DNA of 64,000 nucleotides from Gordionus sp. m RMFG-2023 (Eukaryota > Nematomorpha > Gordioida > Chordodea > Parachordodidae). Both the position numbers and the translations under genes were made by a program. Below are positions 48,504 to 59,371 of this stretch, in pieces. Numbering within the stretch: the first letter of the stretch is position 1; each line of letters opens with the position of its first letter. The stretch spans positions 16,953,666-17,017,665 of the forward strand of contig NC_088778.1 in the NCBI RefSeq assembly GCF_954871325.1. The letters run 5' to 3'. The notes beneath the pieces were generated by a model, which made no database searches, was not told the DNA's origin, and saw only the letters and a list, made by a program, of their open reading frames with translations.

Positions 48504-50962
48504 TATGGTGAATTCCATATCAAATCAACCAAGGTTCCAACCCGACCCCTTTCAATTTTTCTTAAATTTTGCATACTGCTAGTATATACTATAACTAAGA
48601 AAAATACCTCCCAACAAGGTATACCCGCTAAGATATGGGCGTTTAAAGCGCGGAAAAATGGTACATTTTTGACAAAATGTCCCTCATTTATTTTCAAATA
48701 TCTCGAGAAATAATTAAGTTAGAGAAATAATTTAAATTTTATTATGTAGCTTAATAATAGTTCTTTAATATGACATACAAATAAATATGATATAAATCTA
48801 ATTAATATCGACCGGAAGTATAAAACCGGAAATGGTCATAGAAAAAAAAGGTATTTTTTTTTTCAAAATTTTTTTTTGTAGATAGATAACTGCTTTATGT
48901 TTGTACAAATTCCTAGACTGGGATGAACATGGGTCTAAGAGTTATGCTTCTTTATATGGCTAAAATTGAACAAATTTAACATAAATAATTTAATGAATAT
49001 TTATGAAATGTTTATTTAAAAATTATGTCTATTTATTTTTAACAAAATTTTTGAGAAGTGGCTGGGATATTGTAATTTATTTAACACTCAAGTTATATTG
49101 TGACTACTTGACATAATTCTAAACATATTTATAACTTTATTTGTCTGAAATGCATAATTACATATAATATAATAATTCATAATTATGTATAAAATATATC
49201 AAATATTAAATCATCTAAAGAATTAAATAAATTTTGACTTTTATTTTGTTTTCGTCAAGGGGAATAAAAGCATGGTACTTTTGTGTTCCCGAAATTTTTT
49301 TTGCTCTAAAAAAACCTGCTTTCTATATGATTTTCCATGTTGATATATTCATAATTGCTTACAAATATCTAATTTACTCCATATATTATTTCTTGTACAG
49401 TTAAATAAATCCATTATTGTCAATATGTGATTTTGATATGGGCGTTGCAAGCTTGCTCGACTAGTCGTTTTGTAACCCCCCTAAACTGTTGCAGGGACTT
49501 TTGCCATGAGCCGTTGCAAAAAAATTCCACTCCGCCTTTATCCCAAAACCATTTTCATGATTATAGATTTATACAGTTCTTTTTATTTTTATATGGTTAC
49601 TGCTCCATCAAGAAAAATAATAAATTTTGGTTTTCTCAATTAAATAATCTACGAATTCGTCAGCTGATTTTGTCAGCGTTTTGAGGGTAGTTCGATCAAC
49701 TGCTAACCATTGTTTGAATGTTAATAATCGATTGAATTTATGTCAAATAATATAATAAGTCTTTTTTTTATTTTGGAAGATCCGGGGCAAAATTTACATT
49801 TATTTAAATAACATACTGGCTGGGCTGAATTGCAAAGACTTTCAGCAATACAATGTTTATAATCGTTGATTGAAGGATAATTATAATGACAAATATTGTT
49901 TGTTAGCTGTTGTAATTCTCCACCTATTAAAATAAGCCTAAAATTTTGATGTAATGTGCAGATACACATGGTATGTGTACCTGGACCACCTGCTAAAACA
50001 CAGTTTTTAGGTCGTAAGAAAGCAAATCTACTCAAACCTAACTGTATATCGTCATGAGTCTCTCTAAAGTGAATGAAAAGTTCTTTAATATTATATAAAA
50101 TTAGTCTTTTCTCAACTTGATTTTTTCCAATTTACATTCATTGATATAAAATTATTTTTGCCTGACATAAGCCTACTATTTTCCTAAGAATCATAAATTT
50201 TTTTTACTTTCTCCATAATATCTTCTTAAATAATACGACTTGGCTTAATAATATTGGGATTCGAGAGAATACTCTTTTCCCTAACTAACTGCTAAAGTTA
50301 TAAATATGTTTAGAATTATTTTGTCAAGTAATTTCGAGTCACATATAACTTGAATGTTAAATAAATCACATTATCCCAGCCACTTCTCAAAAATTTTGTT
50401 AAAAATAAAAAAAAGTAAGGGCCTATCATTTAGATATAATTTTTAAATAAATATTATTTCATAAATATTTATTAAATGAAGATATTTATGTTAAATTTGT
50501 TCAATTTTAGCCATATAAAGACTCATAACTCTTAGGCCCATGTTCATCCCAGTCTAGGATTTTGTAAAATCATAAAGCAGTGAAATATCTATATACAAAA
50601 AAAATACCTTTTTTTTCTATGGCCATTTCCGGTTTTCGATATTAATTAGATTTATATCATATTTATTTGTATGTCATATTAAAGAACTATTATTAAGCTA
50701 CATAATAAAATTTAAATTATTTCTCTAACTTAATTATTTCTCGAGATATTTGAAAATAAATGAGGCACATTTTGTTAAAAATGTACCATTTTTCCGCGCT
50801 TTAAACGCCCATATCTTAGCGGGTATACCTTGTTGGGAGGTAAAATTTAATTTTTTTCTTAGTTATAGTATATACTACTATTATTCAAAATTTAAGAAAA
50901 ATTGAAGGGGGTCGGGTTGAGAATCGACTTTTTTTGGTTGATTTGATATGGAATTCACCATA
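48504..50962 (-). mobile_element. DNA transposon with ~650-bp terminal inverted repeats
   Basis: 48504-49150 matches 50290-50962 on the other strand with few changes, starting TATGGTGAATTCCATATC. Shared landmarks are cccgacccc, tatacccgctaagatatggg, gcggaaaaatggtacatttt and gactgggatgaacatggg. A candidate 4-bp duplication tgta lies at 48500-48503 and 50963-50966; a TA target is the alternative. The centre encodes a broken protein on the minus strand. The strong similarity of the arms suggests recent activity or conversion between arms. I do not assign a superfamily. Confidence 0.85.
49430..50035 (-). pseudogene. transposase-like protein relic of a widespread uncharacterised family
   Basis: On the minus strand, 50035-49721 reads AFLRPKNCVLAGGPGTHTMC, then CTLHQNFRLIL, YKHCIAESLCN and CYLNKCKFCPGS. 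In the following sequence the words FKQWLAVDRTTLKTLT and, near 49540-49480, EWNFFATAHGKSPCNSLGG appear. I recall this motif set (a HGKSPCDG-like box after a Cys-rich part) from repeated uncharacterised proteins in animals and other eukaryotes that behave like transposon genes. Frames change and stops intervene. Family naming needs a profile search. Confidence 0.6.
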
Positions 50963-50966
50963 TGTA

Positions 50967-53609
50967 TTTTTTTAAAATTATAAAGATAATATTTTTTATT
51001 TAAATATTTAGGCTAGGCAAGAATTATATGTGAAACTATAAACTCAACAGATTTAATTTTTTTTTTCTTCAAATAAAGTTGTAAATTTTATTTTGTGTAT
51101 GATGACAAGCTATTTTTTATATTATTTTGGTTCGCGTATTTTAAAATCATTAGATAAAAATAAACAATATGTTTTTGTTAAAAATAAAAAAAACATGTGT
51201 GTTGATTTATATTATTTTATATTAATTTATACTTGAATAAAAAATGCATTAAAAATTGATTACAATTTAAAAAATAGTATTATTAGTTTAAGACAATTAG
51301 CCCACCATAATAACAAAAATTCTACGTTATCCATTCCTATATCAAAGGAAACGATGTATACAATATTTGGCTTAATTAAAACATGTTCGGAATATTTAAT
51401 TCTATAGTTTTGGGGTAAGTCTTAATATTTATTTTTTTAATAAACATAAATTTGTTTAATACAACCCTTCCATAATCAAAACTTACTTAATCGGGCATGG
51501 GCCTTAATCTGTCCTTTTTATTACCCATGGGCGTTTAAGAATGGCTTTGCCACTTACACGCACAGGTAACTGCGGCTTGCCCAAAAATCGTGGATGGTCT
51601 TCTTAATTATTTTCCCATTTTTTATCCCAGTTTGATGGATTTTTTCAGAAGAGAACCAAGCGTTACTCTATTGTATATATAACTTTGTTATATTTACGAC
51701 GTTTAGGGCTAGTGCGCTTAATATCATGTATCACATAAAAAAAAATATATAACTTAATTTGGGTTATTATATTAGGTGATTCTAATTTTTGATAAATTTT
51801 TTGTTTGACTATGAGATAAATTTAGGACTAGGACTAATGTTTTCCAGACCCGGGCCAGGCTTAGGGCCTAGCCTGCAGATCTCGGATATTTATTATAGGG
51901 TTCCTAATAAATTAAATCATATCATATTTTCTAATGTTATTTTTTATCCTTAGATAAACTAACATTGATTAGTAAGGCAATCAAATGGTATATCGTATAA
52001 AAGTAACCAAGTAAATTATAAAATTGACCTATCTGATATATTTCTTTATATTTGAGGTATATAAAAATTTAATTATACACATATATAAATAGTATAAATA
52101 TCTTAATTTATTATTGATTTAATGAGGGATGCGAACTGTACGGTTTAAAAAATTATAAAATAAAATGGTAAATTACATGTATTTTATATATTATTTTAAT
52201 ATAATTTAAAATAAAAGTTTAAAATCAAAAAAAAAGCTTGGGCCTGAATCCTAAATTTTAAAAAAGGGTTCGCGTTTGGGTTCAGTTCAGCAAAAATCAA
52301 GGGTGTGAGTTTGGGTTATCATCCCAGCATTTAATGATAATATTTTATAAATTGATATCTTAATTATCTTTTTGTTAATACAAAATTAACAACTATATAT
52401 TTAATGATTTTATAAATTATTATCTTAACTATGTACATGTAAAAATGATTTTCCAAAAATTTATTCATTCATGATGTTTAATAAACTTACTTATTATTAT
52501 TAATACACAACAATAATAAAAGCCATTTTATTAATTTAAAAACAAAGAATTATAGTATCTTTATTTACATACATAACATATAAATCATTGAAATTTGTAC
52601 ATTGATTATAAGTCCATTCTTCACATTGCAGGCATATCTTCACATTTCTAGATTTTTTAATAGCTTTCTTGCCATTCATCATTAGTTTTCTTTAGATTTT
52701 TCTTTTTATTGTTTTTTTAGTATTTGTTAATTTATGTTTTTATATGATCATAAGGTCATAATTTTTGATATCTTTTTCATATTGTTGATATGTTACGATC
52801 AAAAAAAAATTAGATAATATATAAACATTTGACCAATTTTGAGAGAAATAAGTGCAATAGATAAAAAGTTATAGCGTGGTGGCCAGTTTTAAAACATGGC
52901 CATTTATGGCACAATTCCCTTACTTGTGCCATTTACATTTTTAATAGGGCTTTAACTTTTATGTAATATAGGTAAATTAATTACTAATTGCTTGTTTTCT
53001 AGGGAAAAAATTAATTTTCTAATAAATATAAGCACCTGTATAATATTTACAGATTTTATCAGTTATTATGAAATTTGGTGTTTAAGAATATAATTGTAAA
53101 AATTAAGTTTGTGCAAGAAACTTTTCCTACGTAGCTCATATATTCTTCAAGTTCTACCATTATTAATTGTGAATGCAGGGTTGACAGTTAGCACGATTAG
53201 GCGAAGTGTAAAAATATGCTGTATTTTTGTAAAGTTTATCTAATTTGTCTCCAATTCGCCCATATTAAATTTAGGGGAAAAATAATAAATTATATATTGA
53301 TTCAAATTTGTCTGTTATCTTTCTATATAGACTTAAGAAAAATTATCATTTTTATTTTTACTACTTAAATTTTATAAAATTTCAAGAACACTAAATATAA
53401 ATAATTCATATGGAATAAATATTTTTGGAAAAAATTTAATTTTTATTATACTAATATAAATAGATCTTTTTAGTTTAAGGCTAACCTATCTACAGAAAAT
53501 ATATGCTCACTAGGAGAGCTTGTAGATGAAACTAATATTATTATTTTTTGGCTTAAATGAAAAGCATAGGAAGATTCAATATTTTATTTTTCGAAAAGGG
53601 TCTACCATT
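50967..53609. other. 2.6-kb AT-rich stretch with one small MITE
   Basis: No credible coding frame was seen. G+C-richer words such as gacccgggccaggcttaggg (51848-51867) resemble one end of a hAT-type element, but no partner end was found. Possible single-ended fragments lie around 51480-51610. The MITE at 52125-52328 is listed separately. Confidence 0.4.
52125..52328. mobile_element. 204-bp hAT-type MITE
   Basis: A perfect 8-bp duplication atttaatg lies at 52117-52124 and 52329-52336. The ends are short and imperfect: agggatgcgaac on the left and gctgggatgataac on the right (other strand), sharing GGGATG. No coding capacity. The call rests mainly on the target-site copy. Confidence 0.6.
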
Positions 53610-54789
53610 ATATAAATTGGTATCACGTCAAATCGGCGCAGCGTCAATTCAGCGCGGCGTCTATTCCGCGCAGTGTTAAACATAAACTTATAAATTGAAG
53701 CTAAATAACTTAATTTTGGTTAATTTAATAAACATTTAGACATAAATAAATAAGAATCTTAAGGAGAGATTATGATTTTTGAATTTTTTTTTATTAACTG
53801 CCATAAGAGACGTTTATGGTTTAGCTAGCCGGTCTAGCTCTAAATTGACTAATCATGGTTGAAGTAATATCTAGATATAATAAATACTCATAAAACTTTC
53901 CCAAATTATAGTAGAGTATTTAAACTTTGCTAAGAATTAATTTACATAAAAATGATTATATATTTTAATTGAAATTAAAATTCTGTCATGTAAAAAGTTT
54001 TTGAAAAATTCATAAATATTTTATTTTTTATATAAATTTGGTAATAATTAAATAAAATATTTCAACAGATTTATTGTCTATAGATGTAAACTAATAAAAA
54101 CTATATAAGGATACAATTTTAACCTTATTAAGTGGTATGCCAAGCCCCGGGATTTATATAACCCCAGTCTAATCTATTATGATTTGTAGCCATTATTATA
54201 TAAGCCTGGATGCGGATAGTTGTAAGAAAGGTTTGGACCTCTATCAAACAAAATAAAACAAAATATTTTGGCTAAAATTTTAATCAACCGTTTTTAAAAA
54301 TAGACCCAAATCGGCCCGGTGCCAAGACCAATTTTTTATATTATAAAAACGAATTAACGCGCAATTTATTTATATTATGGCTGTTGAAATTATAAAATTT
54401 ACTAATTGAAAATGATATTATAAAAGTTTAAAAAAACATTATACCTTTTTGATAAAAACGATAAGATAGTAAACCAACATTATGTTTAATATTAAATCCC
54501 CCTTTTCCCGTCTAATTTTAGACAACATATATTTCTAATATCCCACCCGAGATCAAGCTAGGTGTATCGGGATATAGCTTAAAATATTATATTAATTGTA
54601 TCTGACTATTTAAATCGCCGATTAATGATTATTTAAGGGGGATCGCATATAATTTTAATTTGCAATTAATGTTAATTATTTAGCATGTTTTATATAGTAT
54701 ATTTATATTTTCTATAGTTGATTTATATAAAAATAAAAAAATGTTGGTAAATTCGTTTTTTATTATTTTATAATAGGAAAAATTGGGAG

Positions 54790-55028
54790 GGTTTCCTTTG
54801 ATCGTATTATTTTGATCGTAAAATGGTCCATTTTGTCCATTTTTGGTCAAAATGGACGATTTTTTAATTTATAGGTTAGGTTTAGGGTTAGGGTAAGGGT
54901 TAGGGTTAAGGTTAGGGTTGGGGTTAGGGTTATAAATGATTTTAATTTACCGCGATTAAATAGACCAATCAGAAAAAAATGGACAAAATTTACGATCAAA
55001 TGACTTTACGATCAAAGTTAGGCAAATC
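54790..55028. mobile_element. small foldback element built around telomere-like repeats
   Basis: The arms share tttgatcgta (twice per arm) and ttttgtccattttt in opposite orientation, at about 54797-54845 and 54970-55017. The centre is the TTAGGG tract. No clear target-site copy was found, so the limits are approximate. It lies within the MULE at 53619-55585. Confidence 0.6.
54874..54931 (+). repeat. interstitial telomere-like (TTAGGG)n tract
   Basis: About nine variant copies of TTAGGG (ttaggtttagggttagggta and so on, with ttaagg and ttgggg variants) run over 58 bp. TTAGGG is the telomere repeat of most fungi and animals. Its place inside a foldback element argues against a real chromosome end here. 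Confidence 0.85.
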
Positions 55029-55594
55029 GAAAAATTAGCCTAAGCATACTTTATATTTTTTTAAATGATTAATAGAAATATTTTTTAGATTTTTAATAAA
55101 TCTAAAATGAGTCAGTCTTAATTTTAATTTTATTGGATCAACATTAGTGTTCTTAAACGGCCGATTTGGGTCTACTTTTAAAAACGGTCGATTAAGATTT
55201 TGGCCATAATAATATGTAAGATTCGAGATGAAAGTCCAAAATTTTCCTACTGCGCAAAATATTCAGGCTTACATAATATTGGCTAATAATCAAAATACCT
55301 TATAATGTGGTAAATTGGTCCAGCAAGGAAGTGGTTATAAATATTGGTTATTAATTTTTTTAAAATATTATTAAATTTTTAATTGATATCACATATTTAG
55401 TAAATAAAAGATATTTGTAAAAAAATGAAGAAATAATTAATAGGACCAACATTTAAAATGACTTCTATTTAATGATCCTTTTTTTATACCAATAAATTTA
55501 TAATAAATTGCAACTGTAATATATAAGCGCCGAATTGTCGCCGCGCTAAAGTGATTATGACTATGGGCCAAACTGACGTGGAACCATATAAATT

Positions 55595-56017
55595 AGGAAA
55601 TTTAAAGGGGAAAATAAAAAATACCTTTATTGTTCTTTATTCATTATAATATCGTTTTACGTAGCACAATTAGATGAATGTATAATTCTTTGCTTATGTT
55701 TATATACAATAAACGTATGATTCACATTAGAAATTGGTTCATCTGATTGTATAATAACAGGAATATTTAACCTTATAATAAATGATCAATATAAATGAAA
55801 CCTTTATAAATATTGAATTATTGAAAATAACATATTAATTTTGGATAAATATAACCCCGGCCTGAATATTTAAAAAAAATTTAAGGCGCTGTCCTTTTAT
55901 ATTACAAAAAATAAAATAAGGCCCGACTCGTGTACCCGGACCGGACTTAGGCTTGGGCCTACATCTCTGATTTAAATATAAATACAATTAATATAAACAA
56001 TTTTTATATTTAAATAG
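55595..56017. other. upstream flank of the OTU-MULE gene
   Basis: No coding sequence was recognised. The word run aaggcccgactcgtgtacccg and the ggcctacatctctg end at 55968 look like one end of a hAT-type element without a partner. The last bases (tttaaatag, to 56017) look like a splice acceptor for the next gene. Confidence 0.4.
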
Positions 56018-57986
56018 GAAATTACTCTGCAAAGAATGTAAAAAAGTTATCAATTCTGACGCATGTATTTGCAAGACCTGTGATACATGGGTTCATAAGT
56101 GTTGCCTCAGTGTACCTGATAAATCTTATAGAACTTGGGCTTTATTACAAGCACCATATTTTTGCAGATATTGTTATAAAATAGAAGACTCATTTATGAG
56201 ATTAAAAATATCCCCTGATGTATCAACGTCTAACAATGAATTAGCCTTAATTAGCATGTACTACAAGCATCCCTCTCGTGAAAATGATAATCAATATGTA
56301 GGGAAATTAGATAAAATTTCTAAAAAATTGCTTGAAGCTCTTCGCCCGGAACTACTTAAAAGGTATTCACCTAGGTCTTGCATAGGAGATGGAAACTGCT
56401 GCTATAGAGCGCTTTCATTGGCAATTTATGGTGATGAAATTCATCATTTATATATAAGATGCGTAACTGCCATAGAAATGATACTTTATAAGTCAACATA
56501 CGATATAAATTCTGCCCTATATATATTAAGCAAAAAATACAATGACCTAAATATTTGGGACACTATTTATGATCAATTATTAAAGGACGTTTTGACGCCG
56601 ATTGAAGGGTGGGCCGAGATGGCTCATTTATATGCTGCAAGCGCAGCTTTACAGATAGGAATTGGGTCCTATCACTTAAATGAAATGATTGTTGCTCATG
56701 AAACCAAAGATAATAATCCATATAATCGTGAGGTTTATGGAAGATCTGTACCTATATGGCAACCAGTGGGCATTAATATTTTATGGACAAAAACCTCAAT
56801 AGGGATAATGCTATGTAATCATATAATATATCTGCAACCTGTATGTAAGACATATAGGGTAAAGAATGATGATAAAGATATTTTGGATATCGAATGTGAT
56901 AAATATATATATGACCATACTTATTATGATTTTCAAAAGTCTCCACCAACACTCTCTGATGATGGTTCATATATTTCGAGCGAAGAATTTGATTTCTTAG
57001 GTATATATCCATTTAAAAAAAATGATAATAAAACCGTGGTTAAATCGATACCATATAATATTACCAATAATTTGAAAACATCACAAGCAAATGAATTTAA
57101 TGAAGAAATATTAAAAGATTACTCAGATATTTCAGATGAGGATTTATTGAAAATAATAAAAACAGATATATTAGATATATATTATATATCATATATTTCA
57201 CTTGAACAATCTGTGAAGTATATAGATATTGTTCCAATATATCCATATAAAGTCGATTTGACAGATATAAAGGATATTAAATCGGAAAGGATATACGATG
57301 ACTATGATTATGAATTGCCGTCACCAAGATTGTGGAATAATAAAAGAATAATACATTCCACGCCTATAAAAGATAAAAATTTAGTGGCTTTTACCGCTAA
57401 TATATCCGATATTTTAAATGAAGATCTTGTGAAATATTCAGATATCCTTTCTAAAGGTTTACATAAAAAAGAAGAATTATTAAATAAGTCTTTTGAAGAT
57501 ATGAAGGTTAATAAGCTAATAAAGCATGATTCCCTAGATGATAACTGTATTGATAGTGTAATATACACTAAGAATCATTGTAAAGGATTTACATACAATG
57601 AATTATTGAATATGTTATTGAAACCAGAAAATATTCTAGAATCAATTCCACAAGGGACTAAAAATAATACTTTTTTTATTGTAAACAATAGTATTAATTT
57701 AAAAATGAATAAGGATGGTTTAAAAAGTTGTTTCCCCGATGATTGTGGAGCATGGACAGGTAAAAAAACGGGTGGTAGTAACCGTTATTTTGATTTAGAA
57801 AATGGCGAAAGAAAAGGTCCATATATAATGATAGATAAAGTATTTTACATATTAAGAAAAATACATAATTCTAATCATAGATGTACTATAAACCCTCAAC
57901 CTAATTTAAATAATGTAGTTTGCTTATGTCAATATAGTTGTACATTAAAAAAGGATCTAAAATATAGAAAAAAATATCATATTTGA
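56018..57986 (+). CDS. PHD finger plus OTU protease, first half of an OTU-MULE transposon gene
   Basis: Open from an acceptor-like taaatag (56011-56017) to TGA 57984-57986; an upstream first exon was not found. The first 59 codons encode a PHD-type finger (CKEC, ICKTC, H, C, FCRYC), upstream of the ATG at 56196. Counting from that ATG, the OTU catalytic loop is IGDGNCCYRAL (D65, N67, C68) and the candidate His is H209 in CNHIIYL. An acidic linker follows (about 280-450, with SDISDEDLL), then a C-terminal segment (about 455-596) with paired Cys and His residues (CFPDDCGAW; HRC, CLCQYSC) that may bind DNA or metal. The frame overlaps the transposase frame by four bases (TTGA at 57983-57986), and A AAA AAA at 57968-57974 lies in the right phase for a -1 shift. 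The two frames probably make one protein, or did before a one-base change in that A run. Confidence 0.85.
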
Positions 57987-59371
57987 AGATATTGCAAGAT
58001 GAAAGTTCTTTGAAAATAGAACCTACTTTTTTAGTAGAATACATAGGAATATATCCTGGTAAACTGAGGCATGGGAATAGGAAATATGAGAATATTATAT
58101 ATATTCGTACGCCTCCTAGCGTTATAAAGAAAATTAAAAAGGTTGTTATAGATAAACCTACAAGAAAAATTTACAAGGAATTTATAGTTTCAAAAGATAT
58201 ATATAATATACCAAGAAATACAAAACAAATAAGAAACTTAAAATATAACGAATTGCACAAAAATGATACCGATTATAGTAGCAATTTCGCAGATCAAGTT
58301 CTGTTAATTTTAAATAATATAAATGATTATCCGATAATCAAAAATATATGTATAAGACCTGATAAAGTTATAGCTATAGTACTTTATACTCGTTTAATGC
58401 TTGAAAATATAAAATTTTGTTGTACGGGAAAGCAACGAAGTATTCTTAGCGTTGATAAAACCTACAATTTAAGCGAACTCTTTGTGACGCCTACTGTGTT
58501 CAAGCATATAGCTCTTTGTAAAACGGGGTTGAAAGATAAAGTACATCCATTATTTTTCGGTCCAATATTTTTGCACGGTAATTCAGATTACCGGACATAT
58601 AATATATTTTTTTCTGAGCTACAGGGTGTTTTTAAAAAGCACCAAATTAATGTGGAGAATATTATTTTCGGATCCGACGAAGAATTTGCCATGGTTTCGG
58701 CTTTACGTAAAAATTTTAATACTTCCAAACATTTATTATGCACACTTCACATGAGGAGAAATTTGTCAATCTCTTTGAAAAATAGTCAAGGGGTCCCTAT
58801 GAGATTAAGAGAATATATAAGTAATATGATTTTTGGTGAAAATGGAATAATATATTCCACTGATGACATTATGTTTAGAAAAAAAATGTTAAAATTTCGA
58901 AATATTTGCATAGTTAATAAATATGATAAATTTCTTAAGAATATGTTTAAAAGTTTCGAAAAAAAACTTTATGAATACGTGTATATACCTTTAAAGAACA
59001 AGTTTATATCACAAGTTTATACTAATAACAACAGTGAATCAATGAATAGTGTCCTAAAGATGATGATAAAAAAGGTTGTTCCTTTGCATACATTAATAAC
59101 CATTATATCCGACCAAGTCTTTTACTATGAAAAAGAATTAGAACGAGCAGTAATTGGACTAGGAGATTATTATATCGATTGTGATTTAAGTAAACATGAT
59201 AGGGTATCCCTTTTAAAATTTGTAAAGGAATCTACAGCTGAAGTAGGTTCAAATAATCATAAATCAACAACAATCTCTAAATATATTACATCGTCATATG
59301 GTAAAATAACGCTGATGAGACCTAAAGGTTCGAAAAAACTATCTCAATTTAGAAGATCTAGAAAATTTTAA
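57983..59371 (+). CDS. MULE (Mutator-like) DDE transposase half
   Basis: 462 codons in the -1 frame relative to the OTU half. There is no ATG at its start (the first codon is TTG), which supports expression as a continuation. The N-terminal part reads EYIGIYPGKLRHGNRK and IYIRTPPSV, as in related OTU-linked transposases. The MULE core shows D158 in SVDKTYNLSELFVTP, D232 in FGSDEEFAMVSALR, a C-x2-H at 253-256 (CTLH) and E352 in NNNSESMNSVLK. The spacing (74 and 120 residues) suits a MULE DDE domain. The product would cut and join element ends in the nucleus. The tail is basic (RPKGSKKLSQFRRSRKF). The core is open and all catalytic residues are present, so it may be active. Confidence 0.9.
   Translation: MKILQDESSLKIEPTFLVEYIGIYPGKLRHGNRKYENIIYIRTPPSVIKKIKKVVIDKPTRKIYKEFIVSKDIYNIPRNTKQIRNLKYNELHKNDTDYSSNFADQVLLILNNINDYPIIKNICIRPDKVIAIVLYTRLMLENIKFCCTGKQRSILSVDKTYNLSELFVTPTVFKHIALCKTGLKDKVHPLFFGPIFLHGNSDYRTYNIFFSELQGVFKKHQINVENIIFGSDEEFAMVSALRKNFNTSKHLLCTLHMRRNLSISLKNSQGVPMRLREYISNMIFGENGIIYSTDDIMFRKKMLKFRNICIVNKYDKFLKNMFKSFEKKLYEYVYIPLKNKFISQVYTNNNSESMNSVLKMMIKKVVPLHTLITIISDQVFYYEKELERAVIGLGDYYIDCDLSKHDRVSLLKFVKESTAEVGSNNHKSTTISKYITSSYGKITLMRPKGSKKLSQFRRSRKF

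Larger units (their letters stand above)
53619..55585. mobile_element. non-autonomous MULE with a perfect 9-bp target duplication
   Basis: A perfect 9-bp duplication atataaatt (53610-53618 and 55586-55594) brackets ends GGTATCACGTCAAATCGGC and, on the other strand, GGTTCCACGTCAGTTTGGC. Nine-base duplications are typical of Mutator-like elements. A second inverted pair lies inside (54187-54325 against 55150-55290 on the other strand), with the shared words taagcct, tttggact/tttggacc and agacccaaatcggcc. No transposase is seen inside. A MULE transposase gene begins 430 bp to the right and could in principle mobilise it. A smaller foldback with a TTAGGG tract sits in the middle. Confidence 0.8.

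Noticed and set aside
48491-48697. 68-codon minus-strand frame
   Set aside because: It lies in the long TIR of the 48504-50962 element and is not kept in the other arm.
51840-51895. Possible hAT element ending gcctagcctgcagatctcgg
   Set aside because: Only one end is visible here and a similar one at 55968; both face the same way and no partner end or target copy was found.
54874-54931. True chromosome end suggested by TTAGGG
   Set aside because: The tract is short, variant-rich, inside a foldback element and flanked by ordinary sequence on both sides.
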